A DNA stretch of 32,236 nt. It comes from CAYVTZ01 sp964454685. GTDB lineage: Bacteria > Bacillota > Clostridia > Christensenellales > Christensenellaceae. The stretch covers positions 1 to 32,236 of the forward strand of contig CAYVTZ010000035.1 of NCBI GenBank assembly GCA_964454685.1, in the 5' to 3' direction. Both the position numbers and the translations under genes were made by a program. Below, piece by piece: positions 8,901-15,372 of this stretch (position 1 is its first letter; each line of letters opens with the position of its first letter). The notes below the pieces were generated by a model. The model saw nothing but the letters and a program-made list of their open reading frames with translations. It did no database searches and was not told where the DNA came from.

Positions 8901-11057
8901 CTGCTGCGTTTTAACCAGCCGACCGTAGGGATTCCCGTGAAGACGCAGCCGGATGCTTTTGACGTATCCGGAGGCGATGGCAGTACAATACTGGATCTTG
9001 TGCGCAACGCGGGGCTGGAGAAGAAAATTGCGGACAACAACTATGACATTTCGCCGACCATCGTTTTGACGGATGCGCAAGGGAATGCGGTTCCTGTGAA
9101 TGTAGACGGGAACTATCAGGTAAACAATGAGAAGTTTACCGCTGTTTTGCAGCGCTCCACCAATCAGCTTGTGTTTACACCACGCTCTAACGCAGATGGA
9201 GAGTATACACTTTATTATCAAGTGAAGCTGACTGCCACGAAGGAAGGATCGCCCAGTTATGTGCTGGATTCGCAGGTTACGCCTGTTACTGTGCGTGTGA
9301 CCGGATCGAACGCGGTGGTTTATTATGAGAAATACCAAGACAATACATTTGGTGTGTACGCAGGCGTTGGCGTAAACGTTCCGGCGCCGCTGGACGACAG
9401 TAAAACTGTAATGGAAAGCGGATATGGCGTGTTGAGCCCGTACAACAACAAGGTGATCAAGACCAATCGGATCATAAACGGAAAGTTGGAGATCGTCAAC
9501 AACAGTGTTCCGATAGATGCGACCGGATATTACCTGTACGTGTTTACGACGGACAAGACGGCGCTGACAGATTACAGCTTAAAATCGGTTGCGTTTGGCG
9601 CAGGCGCGGACACTTTGATTGATCTCGCGCAGGTTTACACCAATTTTGCAAAGTGTGTTTATCCGATGACGCAAGCGGGCATCACAGGCGATTTTGCAGT
9701 GCGCACGTCCCAGCATTTAGAAAGCATTGGCGCGTTGAACGCCTCTGCGGCGGGCACGCAGGGTAAAGTCTTTGTGCAGGACCGCAAGGTGGAATTCCCG
9801 GCGCAGGCACGCACCGGTGCGGTTGTGGCCGGAGCATTTAAGGGAACCTATGACGGCAAGGGGAAGGAAATCACAAACCTCAACATCACCAGTACGGCGA
9901 ATGATATCGGTTTGTTTGCGCAAAATGCCGGCACAATCAAAAACATATTGCTGAAAAATGCCACGGTTACAGGCGGCTCTAACGTGGGCGGCATCGTGGG
10001 ACGCAACGGCATGTCCGGCAGTGTGTCTGCGTGTGTGATCTCGGATTCCTCTGTGACTGCAACGGCAAGCAATGCAGGCAGCGTGGTTGGATGGAACAGC
10101 GATGTGGCTGCGGATGTCTCTTCCGTGGGTGTCGTGCAATCAAAAGTGCAGGCGCAAAGCAACGCGGGCGGATTGATTGGAAGCAATGCAGGCAGCGCTG
10201 CAAACGGTTATTTTGTGAACACGATCGACCCGGCAAATTCGCCGGTTGTTTCCACCGGCACGGCAGGAGGAATGATTGGAAGCAACAGTGGCGCTGTATC
10301 GAAAATGCTTTACTTATCAGTTGCGCCGTCTTTCACAAACGCAGGAGTGGAAAACATTTATCCCATAGTAGGAGCGCCGGGCAGCGCGGTTGTGACGGAT
10401 TGTTATTATCTGGCCGGTGAGGATTATCGCATTTGGAACGGCACGGAGTACAATCCCGATTATGGCGCGAATAAGCCATATAACAAGAGAATCGCCCTGG
10501 GTGGCGGGACTTCGATGAACACGGAAGGATTGACGTTGCTGGATATTACGACATGGATTGGTTGGCAGCGCGTGGCGGTTCCGGGAGGGTATCCATACCC
10601 CATCTTGATTGACCCAACTGATGTGGTGGGGCTGTTTGCGGCACCTGTGATGTGGGTGGAGACAACGGGTGATTCCACCGGCATTCTTGGTCAGGTGGAG
10701 GGAACGCCCGAACCGTCGCCAACTGCATCGCCCAGTGCATCGGCAGATCCGACGGTGAGTCCTTCTGTGGAGCCAACGACGACGCCATCGGTTGATCCGA
10801 CGGCGAGCCCTTCTGTGGAGCCAACGACGACGCCATCGGTTGACCCGACGGCGAGCCCTTCTGTGGAGCCGACGGCGACGCCATCGGCTGACCCTTCGCC
10901 CAGTCCGACGCAGACACCTACGGCGACCCCGTCGAGTCAGCCATCCGGCGCACCGACGGTGGCACCGTCTACGCCGCCGCAACCGAGCAGCAGCGCAAGC
11001 ACAACTCCGTCTGCGACGGGTGCTGTGGTGCTGTCGGGTTCTGCGAAGCGAGGATAA
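2940..11057 (+). CDS. Giant prepilin-like surface protein (pilin-adhesin fusion)
   Basis: At 2705 residues this is more than ten times the usual pilin length. Residues 1-22 form a basic prepilin leader ending KRG. The mature end would start VTLVEM (Glu at +5, Pro at +22) and run into a classic hydrophobic pilin helix to about residue 45. A pilin-like region follows. Then come three related beta-rich modules with GLUG-like motifs (about 402-750, 760-1325 and 2127-2555), a jelly-roll-like segment (about 1354-1690) and two DUF11/adhesin-like beta domains (about 1696-2110). The protein ends in a Pro/Ser/Thr-rich tail (about 2590-2690). There is no LPxTG signal. The GTG at 2940 could be replaced by the ATG at 2964, which gives a 14-residue leader; neither has a strong ribosome binding site. 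It is the first gene of the pilus operon. PilD cleavage and placement at the pilus tip as an adhesin are inferred. The domain names are by eye. Confidence 0.85.
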   Translation: MRRGLVAKMERLKRLWRNGKRGVTLVEMVVVIVIIAIVAAIAIPSLVSFTDLANQTNRMNVARTVFLAAQNQFSELRITQNLKSTLAQNEFGAYYTRNVTTGEYEEVQVQMETFHNVFHDLGDYLPDPEIVDGNQNAVHYIAKDRGDVDLNHPVMQILDPVILDKEILEGAILIEFNVRTGNVLSAFFSDRIDSFVYADDPAQASVLGTRGMGVDGYAFAQQREQGYYGVDSTGRADDALGVHINIYDSSKRPLPDMAQSNTPQPNVLYAEMILPETTLVGADGASIPFDLTLGKDAQQTAVEDIILTDFETVHSLNDALLRTATGDEPILYEFSNGLEQGMRRFIWVIDYVGGDVSNALNSNQRLGIVARYGTRVTLNANENLFAGISGGTVNAVSFTQENPFFYTEFEQMYQMDRHKVQSGRHLSNMRHQLQGNFTQIADIDLQPLDGTPGNVTDITNFAPIGRDAQDQRFTGTFTGSQHVIQNLSINSTMDNQVGLFGYVHRVKVLTYDRASLVGVTLVNPNVLSNQAGASVGSMVGTLNAFASNLSVQFTQASSDVISGAGSTGGIAGSNEGILSDAVFVSPTGIPHVSDVAANGATTAGIVGDNTNGQVERALFLGLAPQYMDTIQRINPIYGSTQEIVPDSTNRNKLYYLSGTGIRPDRVPPTEQAGTAPYNLEPNNGAGVAMDTQGIYRAFVENTDFLSTDWLLNSLTLTDEQVMDINNQVYPYPYARFTTQTAPVYPEWPIVQGTPSSFDTIAYFEKYENNTFGVWFAKDAGTNGTLKDNLTIVEVGYAIIMEDKNMNGRPMVFGAKNADDVSTKWEQAEHKVTVPSFNGDTRSKELSRYLTDVNKIATDVIVIPLKELAAKQNQAKPLRVALGNGSNFNSVVELGGFVQPYFAKGVYAKGVDPENPSEFYVRTPWQMQNISALNVRKENDSKGRTFKQEISIFFNHNGIGVNSADPTEATGPIKSLTNSAVTGTFQGEYNGNEKTAANVTIQAPSKDSIALFEQNGGVIQNLNVNNANITGRNAVAAVVGVNNGQIVQCHVAVSDSGSVSIAGESVVGGIAGTNRYEISNCSVQSAMLASSGSDGLVGGIAGNNSSDKAVIRMGLVDQCSIQATYQSSGAGGITGINGNSSIIEQSGVQFSTIRSISNSGGIAARNAGTVQDVYFVSVNDIQDIPVAVEDAKAESIGGIVGHNNGIVANALYLAPSPKKELNGITKIMPIVGAGTPAAQNADKKETCFYLHGGRYSLNKGLTWLDVPYNREKDVKVECGGLGLITSFLDKDWLEYSYGANFGNWYQPYGYAYPMLSGMVAPQKWPLADSPLRPDQLDRTDWQNVYSPTGRARTVGFVNGEFEMPLTNPNIESEQYPILNSQGKWNQDVPVPPKYRDFNYNANYSHGFYDSSWVPGWSVKPSSVVGSQASYDNPMWAAFSYTMPGTGSTGYPSYNYKGTTDGLFASLYTAQPSMVYQVLPTTSGTELYYSFYHAVYALSWDKFNFCLSGVKNANGQYIYTDGKKVVRPCGTEAGYYPEGRQLSRARDTYTYTGNSIFYGDAQKADFWDPNTNAIRNAYLYDIWIGNYATGEGVGVSVWSNNKYNNNYMNPKIPQKGYASFEDMDRLLEAGISKNIIGYWDVPKVNGQDGVWKRFYGVVTIPEGQNMSEFGFEAYGARFPDSTAGGNYFDNVEFKTQQFVSIDKYIRQNGIDVKFVKPGDELQVEMIAKSWGEVAADRLVIKDQFAPFNEYFELPDLSKVKVYGPDNSDITASCNISMSGDGKQTLTIKLPTSLALRQDQQVRVTFDLKVREKLASLDFSTMLYYFRNQGVVDYQQSEYPAYKNVLRSNGSGEAGNYVQTFIDPIRLDKQASGTSNGVVNGPIRVSISITNTTTVGSELETNGLLTDVIPAGFELVQGSHNFPDRTKYYRNPFDGTLRISVPDVALTADEKKIEYYYELNYVGEAYGVAYTNASADYKYVYEENGDYTDVLLRFNQPTVGIPVKTQPDAFDVSGGDGSTILDLVRNAGLEKKIADNNYDISPTIVLTDAQGNAVPVNVDGNYQVNNEKFTAVLQRSTNQLVFTPRSNADGEYTLYYQVKLTATKEGSPSYVLDSQVTPVTVRVTGSNAVVYYEKYQDNTFGVYAGVGVNVPAPLDDSKTVMESGYGVLSPYNNKVIKTNRIINGKLEIVNNSVPIDATGYYLYVFTTDKTALTDYSLKSVAFGAGADTLIDLAQVYTNFAKCVYPMTQAGITGDFAVRTSQHLESIGALNASAAGTQGKVFVQDRKVEFPAQARTGAVVAGAFKGTYDGKGKEITNLNITSTANDIGLFAQNAGTIKNILLKNATVTGGSNVGGIVGRNGMSGSVSACVISDSSVTATASNAGSVVGWNSDVAADVSSVGVVQSKVQAQSNAGGLIGSNAGSAANGYFVNTIDPANSPVVSTGTAGGMIGSNSGAVSKMLYLSVAPSFTNAGVENIYPIVGAPGSAVVTDCYYLAGEDYRIWNGTEYNPDYGANKPYNKRIALGGGTSMNTEGLTLLDITTWIGWQRVAVPGGYPYPILIDPTDVVGLFAAPVMWVETTGDSTGILGQVEGTPEPSPTASPSASADPTVSPSVEPTTTPSVDPTASPSVEPTTTPSVDPTASPSVEPTATPSADPSPSPTQTPTATPSSQPSGAPTVAPSTPPQPSSSASTTPSATGAVVLSGSAKRG
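10749..10892 (+). repeat. Three 48-bp tandem repeats in the Pro/Ser/Thr tail
   Basis: Three direct 48-bp copies (10749-10796, 10797-10844, 10845-10892) encode the 16-residue unit PTASPSVEPTTTPSVD with minor changes. Degenerate PTxTPS units continue to about 11020. The repeat keeps the reading frame, so copy number can change without breaking the gene. Such tails commonly act as extended stalks or O-glycosylated spacers on bacterial surface proteins. Confidence 0.9.
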
Positions 11058-11069
11058 GCGGGTGAGTAT

Positions 11070-11771
11070 ATGATGAAAAAGCTGTTGCGTATATGCAGAC
11101 AAAGAAACGGCGCATCCTTGATGATGGTGCTATGCGTGCTGGTTTTTTTGATGATTTTGACTACGGCGGTATTGGTTGCGGCGAGCGCAAGCTCGGGTGA
11201 GGCAGTACGCAGGCAGGAACTGAACCAGCTTAATATTTTGACGGGCGATATACAGACGTGTTTGATGTATACATTACAGGCAACGGACGCGCAGGATAAG
11301 GGCAAGAACATTGAAGCGTCCGACTTGAGCACATTGGGCGCACAGATTTTGCGAGACGCGTACAACAACGAAAACGGCGCGCAGGAAAGAACATTGACTT
11401 ACAATTTGACCGCGGACTTGAGCACGGGGCAAGACTTGAGCCAAGTACAGGAAATTACGGTTCGCGTAACGCCAAATGTGCAGATAACGCCGGAGGTGCC
11501 CGCGGAGCAAGCGGTGGTGGATGCATCCAATAACGTTATTGTTGAAGGGCACGAACGCATTCCGCAGACGGCGGAGATCACGGCAGATATTACGATGACG
11601 GTTCGGGTTCACAATGGTGCGGACTTGGCGAATGAAGAGCGGGTTTCTTTGACGGAATCGCGCTATCACCTGAACGGCGCAATTTTGCGAGATGGCGGTA
11701 CGGCAGACGACATGCTGATCGACAGTGGCGGCGAATGGAGATTGATCGCTTATGAAAAAAATGACATTTAA
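11070..11771 (+). CDS. PilX/GspK-like minor pilin
   Basis: This 233-residue protein has a short basic leader ending RNG (residue 14), then ASLMMVLCVLVFLMILTTAV, a pilin-type membrane helix. The Glu normally at mature position +5 is replaced by Met. That is a feature of tip-type minor (pseudo)pilins such as PilX and GspK, which do not need the Glu5 contact with a preceding subunit. The rest is a soluble region with no motif I recognise. The start lies 12 bp after the giant gene, with GGTGAG just upstream; the second ATG at 11073 is equally possible. The end overlaps the next pilin-like gene by 20 bp, indicating tight co-expression. A role in priming pilus assembly or capping the tip is inferred. 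Confidence 0.72.
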   Translation: MMKKLLRICRQRNGASLMMVLCVLVFLMILTTAVLVAASASSGEAVRRQELNQLNILTGDIQTCLMYTLQATDAQDKGKNIEASDLSTLGAQILRDAYNNENGAQERTLTYNLTADLSTGQDLSQVQEITVRVTPNVQITPEVPAEQAVVDASNNVIVEGHERIPQTAEITADITMTVRVHNGADLANEERVSLTESRYHLNGAILRDGGTADDMLIDSGGEWRLIAYEKNDI

Positions 11772-12084
11772 AAAAATAAAGCGCAAGTCCGGCGAGACAC
11801 TGGTGGAGAGCGTTGTCAGTATTTTATTGCTGGCGATTATGGTTCTGATTGTATCGTCCACGACAAATTTGGCAATTCAGTTGACCAGCCGATCGTTGGA
11901 GATGGATACGACGCAGCAGGATGCCGCAAACCGACTGGTGCTGCGTGAAGCAGGATTTGCAAGCAATGCGCAGCTGCGGTTGCGCACCAATGCTGCAACA
12001 CTGTCCGTAAGCGTAGACCTGCCGGTTATGGTGACGGAGGAAGAAGGCTTTTTGTCCATTGTGCCGCCGGAAGAGGTGACCTGA
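11752..12084 (+). CDS. Small pilin-like protein (PilV/GspI-like)
   Basis: This 110-residue protein has a very basic leader (MKKMTFKKIKRKSG, 14 residues) followed by ETLVESVVSILLLAIMVLIV. That matches the prepilin peptidase consensus around Gly(-1) and Glu(+5), but has Glu rather than a hydrophobic residue at +1. The remaining sequence, about 70 residues, is short for a pilin globular domain. The gene overlaps its upstream neighbour and ends 1 bp before the next pilin gene. It is probably a minor pilin that joins the neighbouring ones in a tip or initiation complex. Assignment to a particular minor pilin class is a guess from gene order. Confidence 0.75.
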   Translation: MKKMTFKKIKRKSGETLVESVVSILLLAIMVLIVSSTTNLAIQLTSRSLEMDTTQQDAANRLVLREAGFASNAQLRLRTNAATLSVSVDLPVMVTEEEGFLSIVPPEEVT

Positions 12085-12085
12085 G

Positions 12086-12595
12086 TTGCGTGTGAAGAAG
12101 ATTTTAAAAAGCCGCAAAGGGCTTACGCTGGTTGAGCTGATAATCAGCATTGTGATTCTGGCCATCATTGCCTTGGCGATTGCATGGCTCATGGTGCCGA
12201 TGATGAATGTATTTGACCGCAACAATACGCTCTCTGAAATGAACGCGATTCTGGACGACAGCGCAAAAGAGCTGGAAAACGCGCTATCTCGTGCACAGCG
12301 GGCAAATGTTAGCGGGACGCGTTTGGAAGTCGTGTCGAACAATCAACAGGATGTTTACGACCTGGACCAGGGAATTTTGCAAAAGAATGGAAGGAATCTG
12401 GTCGCAGACGGGTATTACAGAGACGCAACGCTGCAAGTGGCGTATTTGGACCCTGATACGGGAGCGGCGCTGGATGGCCCGATCACCAGCGGAGTGGTGA
12501 TGCGCATATCCGCCGCAATCGACGGACAGGTGCAGATGGAGCGAGACTATGCAGTGAGCCCGATGGGGCTGAACCAATACAATAGAAACGGGTGA
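12086..12595 (+). CDS. Type IV minor pilin (PilW/PilJ-like)
   Basis: This 169-residue protein has leader MRVKKILKSRKG (12 residues) and then LTLVELIISIVILAI, a textbook prepilin cleavage and N-methylation site with Glu at +5. The globular part is about 130 residues without a recognised motif. The TTG start at 12086 lies one base after the preceding stop, with GAAGAGG about 10 nt upstream; a GTG two codons later is an alternative. It is followed 6 bp later by pilC. In the order giant pilin, PilX-like, PilV-like, PilW-like, it completes a block of pilin-like genes resembling the minor pilin clusters of other type IV pilus systems. Confidence 0.82.
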   Translation: MRVKKILKSRKGLTLVELIISIVILAIIALAIAWLMVPMMNVFDRNNTLSEMNAILDDSAKELENALSRAQRANVSGTRLEVVSNNQQDVYDLDQGILQKNGRNLVADGYYRDATLQVAYLDPDTGAALDGPITSGVVMRISAAIDGQVQMERDYAVSPMGLNQYNRNG

Positions 12596-12601
12596 ACGAT
12601 T

Positions 12602-13801
12602 ATGATGCAATACAGCTATACAGCAAAGGACAGCAGCGGTAAAGTTGTCAAAGGGCTGGTGGAAGCGCAGAACGTGATGGACTTATACAAGCAACTGGAA
12701 AGCGAAGAGTTGTATTGTTTGGGATACACGGAAAAAGAGCTGCGTGAGCAGGCGGTGCGCACAATTTACAAAATCAAAGTAAAGGAACTGGTGATCTTTT
12801 GCCGCAAGATGAGCACGATGATGGCTTCCGGCATGAGCATGACGAGCGCGCTGGATACCCTGATCAGCTCGACGGAATCGCCGAAGCTGCGTCAGGTTTA
12901 CGCCAATGTATATGAGGCGGTGCGTGGTGGGCAGTCCTTTTCAGAGGCGCTGCGTGCGCAGGGTAATGCGTTTTCCGCATTGCTGATCAATATGGTTGAG
13001 AGCGGCGAGGAGAGCGGTAACATCGACCTGATGTTTACCAAGCTATCGATTTATTTTGAGAAGCAAGCCAAGCTGCAAGCGAAAATTAAAACTGCGACGA
13101 CCTATCCGAAACTGCTGGCAGTGCTGTGTGTGGGCGTGGTCATCATACTGTTTTCATTCGTGCTGCCACAGATTTTTACAGCTTTTTCCGGCATGGAACT
13201 GCCGGATCTTACAAAAGCAATGATTGCGATTAGCGACTTTTTGACGAACTACTGGTACTTTGTTGTGGCGGGCGTGGTCGTGGTATATTTCATAGCGCGC
13301 TCAATGCTCAAGGTGCCGAGTGTTTTATACAAGCGGGATCGGATGCTGCTGCGTATCCCTAAAATTGGCAAACTACTGCGACAGATTTATTCCTCGCGCT
13401 TTGCAAATACACTATCTATTTTATATGCGAGTGGACTTTCGCTGATTAACGCGATTCGTCTATCCGTCAACGTGGTGGGGAACAGCTATATTGCACATCA
13501 ACTGCGCTCGATTATTGAAGAAGTCAGCGTAGGAAATTCGCTTTCGGTGTCGCTGGAGGAAGCAGATGTCTTTGATTCGATGCTTCCGAGCATGGTGCGG
13601 ATTGGTGAGGAAACGGGAAGCCTGGACAGCATCCTGAACTCCACATCGGAATACTACGAGCGGGAAACAGAAAGCGCGATTGAAGCGATTTTAGCCATTT
13701 TGGAGCCGGTGATGCTGATTATCATGGCCATCATCATCGGGACAATCTTGATTTCGGTGTTGATGCCGATTTTCGAGAGCTATGGTCAAGTTGCAGCATA
13801 A
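12602..13801 (+). CDS. pilC: Type IV pilus inner-membrane platform protein PilC (GspF family)
   Basis: This 399-residue polytopic protein anchors the assembly ATPases at the membrane and is thought to be turned by them to move pilin subunits. It begins with the family's typical MMQYSYTAKDSSGK. It then carries two T2SSF repeats (about 65-190 and 265-390), each with the GGxSFSEAL or GNSLSVSL type motif and a GEESGN or GEETGS motif. Membrane helices lie near 170-195, 220-240 and 365-390. Length is normal for the family (about 400). It sits between the minor pilins and PilM and should be co-transcribed with both. Confidence 0.96.
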   Translation: MMQYSYTAKDSSGKVVKGLVEAQNVMDLYKQLESEELYCLGYTEKELREQAVRTIYKIKVKELVIFCRKMSTMMASGMSMTSALDTLISSTESPKLRQVYANVYEAVRGGQSFSEALRAQGNAFSALLINMVESGEESGNIDLMFTKLSIYFEKQAKLQAKIKTATTYPKLLAVLCVGVVIILFSFVLPQIFTAFSGMELPDLTKAMIAISDFLTNYWYFVVAGVVVVYFIARSMLKVPSVLYKRDRMLLRIPKIGKLLRQIYSSRFANTLSILYASGLSLINAIRLSVNVVGNSYIAHQLRSIIEEVSVGNSLSVSLEEADVFDSMLPSMVRIGEETGSLDSILNSTSEYYERETESAIEAILAILEPVMLIIMAIIIGTILISVLMPIFESYGQVAA

Positions 13802-13833
13802 AAAAGAGTGACGAAGCAGAGGAGGAAATTGCT

Positions 13834-14715
13834 TTGATAGCAGTAGACGTGGGAAAAACACACATAAAAGTTGCCGAACTAACAGGGAAAAGTTCCGGTA
13901 CTACGGTGAAATCCGTATATCGCACGAGTTCGGAAGGGGTGCTGGACGCGGACGGAAATTTGGATATAGAAGCGTTGTCCGCCAGACTCAAAGAGATTTT
14001 TGTGCGCATCAAGCAGAATGAGGTGTGGATCGTATTTTCGGGTACGGCACCGATCACCAACGAATATACGCTGCCATACGATAAAGCGGAAGCAAATATG
14101 CTGGAGATGATCAAAAGCAAGGTGTTTGGCACATTATCTCCGGAAGAATATGTGATGGATTACCGCATTTTGGGCATTGAGGACAAGCAGTGCAAGGTGG
14201 CGACATACGTAGCGCCGATTAAGTTTGTGAAAGACGCAGAGGCAGCGATCCGCATGTCGGGAAAGACACCTATGGGTTTTTGCATCGCGCAAAACTGCAT
14301 TCTGGATTTAGCAAATGTCTTTTTCAAGGGCAGCAATACTATTTTTGTGAACATGGGAGAGCAGGATGTGACGGCGCATTTGGTAAACTGTCCCAACAGT
14401 GTGGTTACGCGCAATAGTGCCGTGCAGGAAGGGAATGATCTGCTGGGGCTTGGCGGCGCGGACGACGGCGGCGACGTGGTTACGCAGACGGTGGACTTGA
14501 TCGGAAAGATGGTGCAGTACCAAACAATCAAGAACATCGGTGTGCAGATCGACTCGGTGGTACTGATGGGTGAAGCGGCAGACGAAGCGAACAAGCAGAT
14601 TGTGAAGGATTCGGTCAGCATCACGAATGTACTGCGGATGAGCGAAGCGGGAAATGCGCTGGCGCGCATTGACCAGATCGAGACGTTGGCATACTGCGTT
14701 GGAATGAATCTATGA
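13834..14715 (+). CDS. pilM: PilM-like actin-fold protein of the pilus alignment complex
   Basis: This 293-residue cytoplasmic protein begins MIAVDVGKTHIKVAEL, the phosphate-1 type motif of the actin/FtsA/PilM fold, where DxGxxxIK contacts nucleotide. Later FVNMGEQDVTAHLV matches the second phosphate motif region. PilM binds the PilN N terminus and links PilB to the inner-membrane complex. The length is somewhat shorter than typical PilM (about 350). The TTG start is supported by AGGAGGA 8 nt upstream. It is placed directly before pilN and pilO, as in most pilus loci. Sequence similarity is diverged, so the name rests on fold motif plus gene order. Confidence 0.85.
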   Translation: MIAVDVGKTHIKVAELTGKSSGTTVKSVYRTSSEGVLDADGNLDIEALSARLKEIFVRIKQNEVWIVFSGTAPITNEYTLPYDKAEANMLEMIKSKVFGTLSPEEYVMDYRILGIEDKQCKVATYVAPIKFVKDAEAAIRMSGKTPMGFCIAQNCILDLANVFFKGSNTIFVNMGEQDVTAHLVNCPNSVVTRNSAVQEGNDLLGLGGADDGGDVVTQTVDLIGKMVQYQTIKNIGVQIDSVVLMGEAADEANKQIVKDSVSITNVLRMSEAGNALARIDQIETLAYCVGMNL

Positions 14716-14742
14716 CGGCTGCCAGATGGGAAGTGAGAGAGC

Positions 14743-15372
14743 ATGAAGAGCGATATTAATTTTTTTAGAGCGTTGCAGCGTGATGCGCGGCACAAGACAT
14801 CGAGGAAAGCCGTAAGGCCTTTCCCGATTGTGCTGACCATTGTGATTGCGGCAAACGTGCTGCTGTTTACCGGTTTTGCGTTACACAAGAATATGATCGA
14901 ATCGCAGCGCGCGGCGGCTCAGGCCACGTTTGAAGGTCTGGGTGTTGAACAGACATTGAGTGATGTGGAAAAGCGGAAGCAGCAAATTCTGACGGCAGAA
15001 AAAGATTTGATGACGCTGGCCGGCTTGCAGAAAAAGGTATCCAGCCCACCCGGATTCCATTCGGAAATGTATCAGGTGATGGAAAGCGTGCGCCCTGCCA
15101 ATGTTTCGATTGTTTCTGTTACATTTTCCGGCGGGAGCATGTCGATTGCCGGACTTTCCAATGTGGACAGCCCCCCCGCAGATTTTGCAAAGGCGATTGA
15201 GCAAACAGGTAAATTTGCGTCGGTGACGTATGGCGGATTCAGCGAGGAAGTGAACGCTGCGACGACTGCGCCCGCTGTTGCTGAGGATGGCACGCCGGTT
15301 CCGGTACAGCCGAGCAGCGTGTATCGCTTTAACATTACTTGCACAGCCAAGGAGGAGGTGGCAGAACAATGA
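14743..15372 (+). CDS. pilN: PilN-like inner-membrane alignment protein
   Basis: This 209-residue bitopic protein has a short cytoplasmic start, MKSDINFFRALQRDARHK. The INFF element resembles the INLLP motif by which PilN docks onto PilM. A single membrane helix (about 29-48), a coiled-coil stretch (about 50-95) and a ferredoxin-like domain follow, the last with the 'VSIVSVTFSGGSMSIAG' pattern common to PilN/GspL-like domains. The stop overlaps the pilO start (ATGA). Its role is to form a heterodimer with PilO that couples PilM and PilB to the platform. A Pro/Thr-rich segment lies near residues 165-190. Confidence 0.87.
   Translation: MKSDINFFRALQRDARHKTSRKAVRPFPIVLTIVIAANVLLFTGFALHKNMIESQRAAAQATFEGLGVEQTLSDVEKRKQQILTAEKDLMTLAGLQKKVSSPPGFHSEMYQVMESVRPANVSIVSVTFSGGSMSIAGLSNVDSPPADFAKAIEQTGKFASVTYGGFSEEVNAATTAPAVAEDGTPVPVQPSSVYRFNITCTAKEEVAEQ

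Noticed and set aside
10749..10892. CRISPR-like array
   Set aside because: The copies are directly adjacent with no unique spacers and keep the coding frame, so they are a protein tandem repeat.
10317..11102. Arg-rich 261-codon minus-strand frame
   Set aside because: Its Arg repeats are the reverse reading of the Pro/Ser/Thr tandem repeats in the giant pilin.
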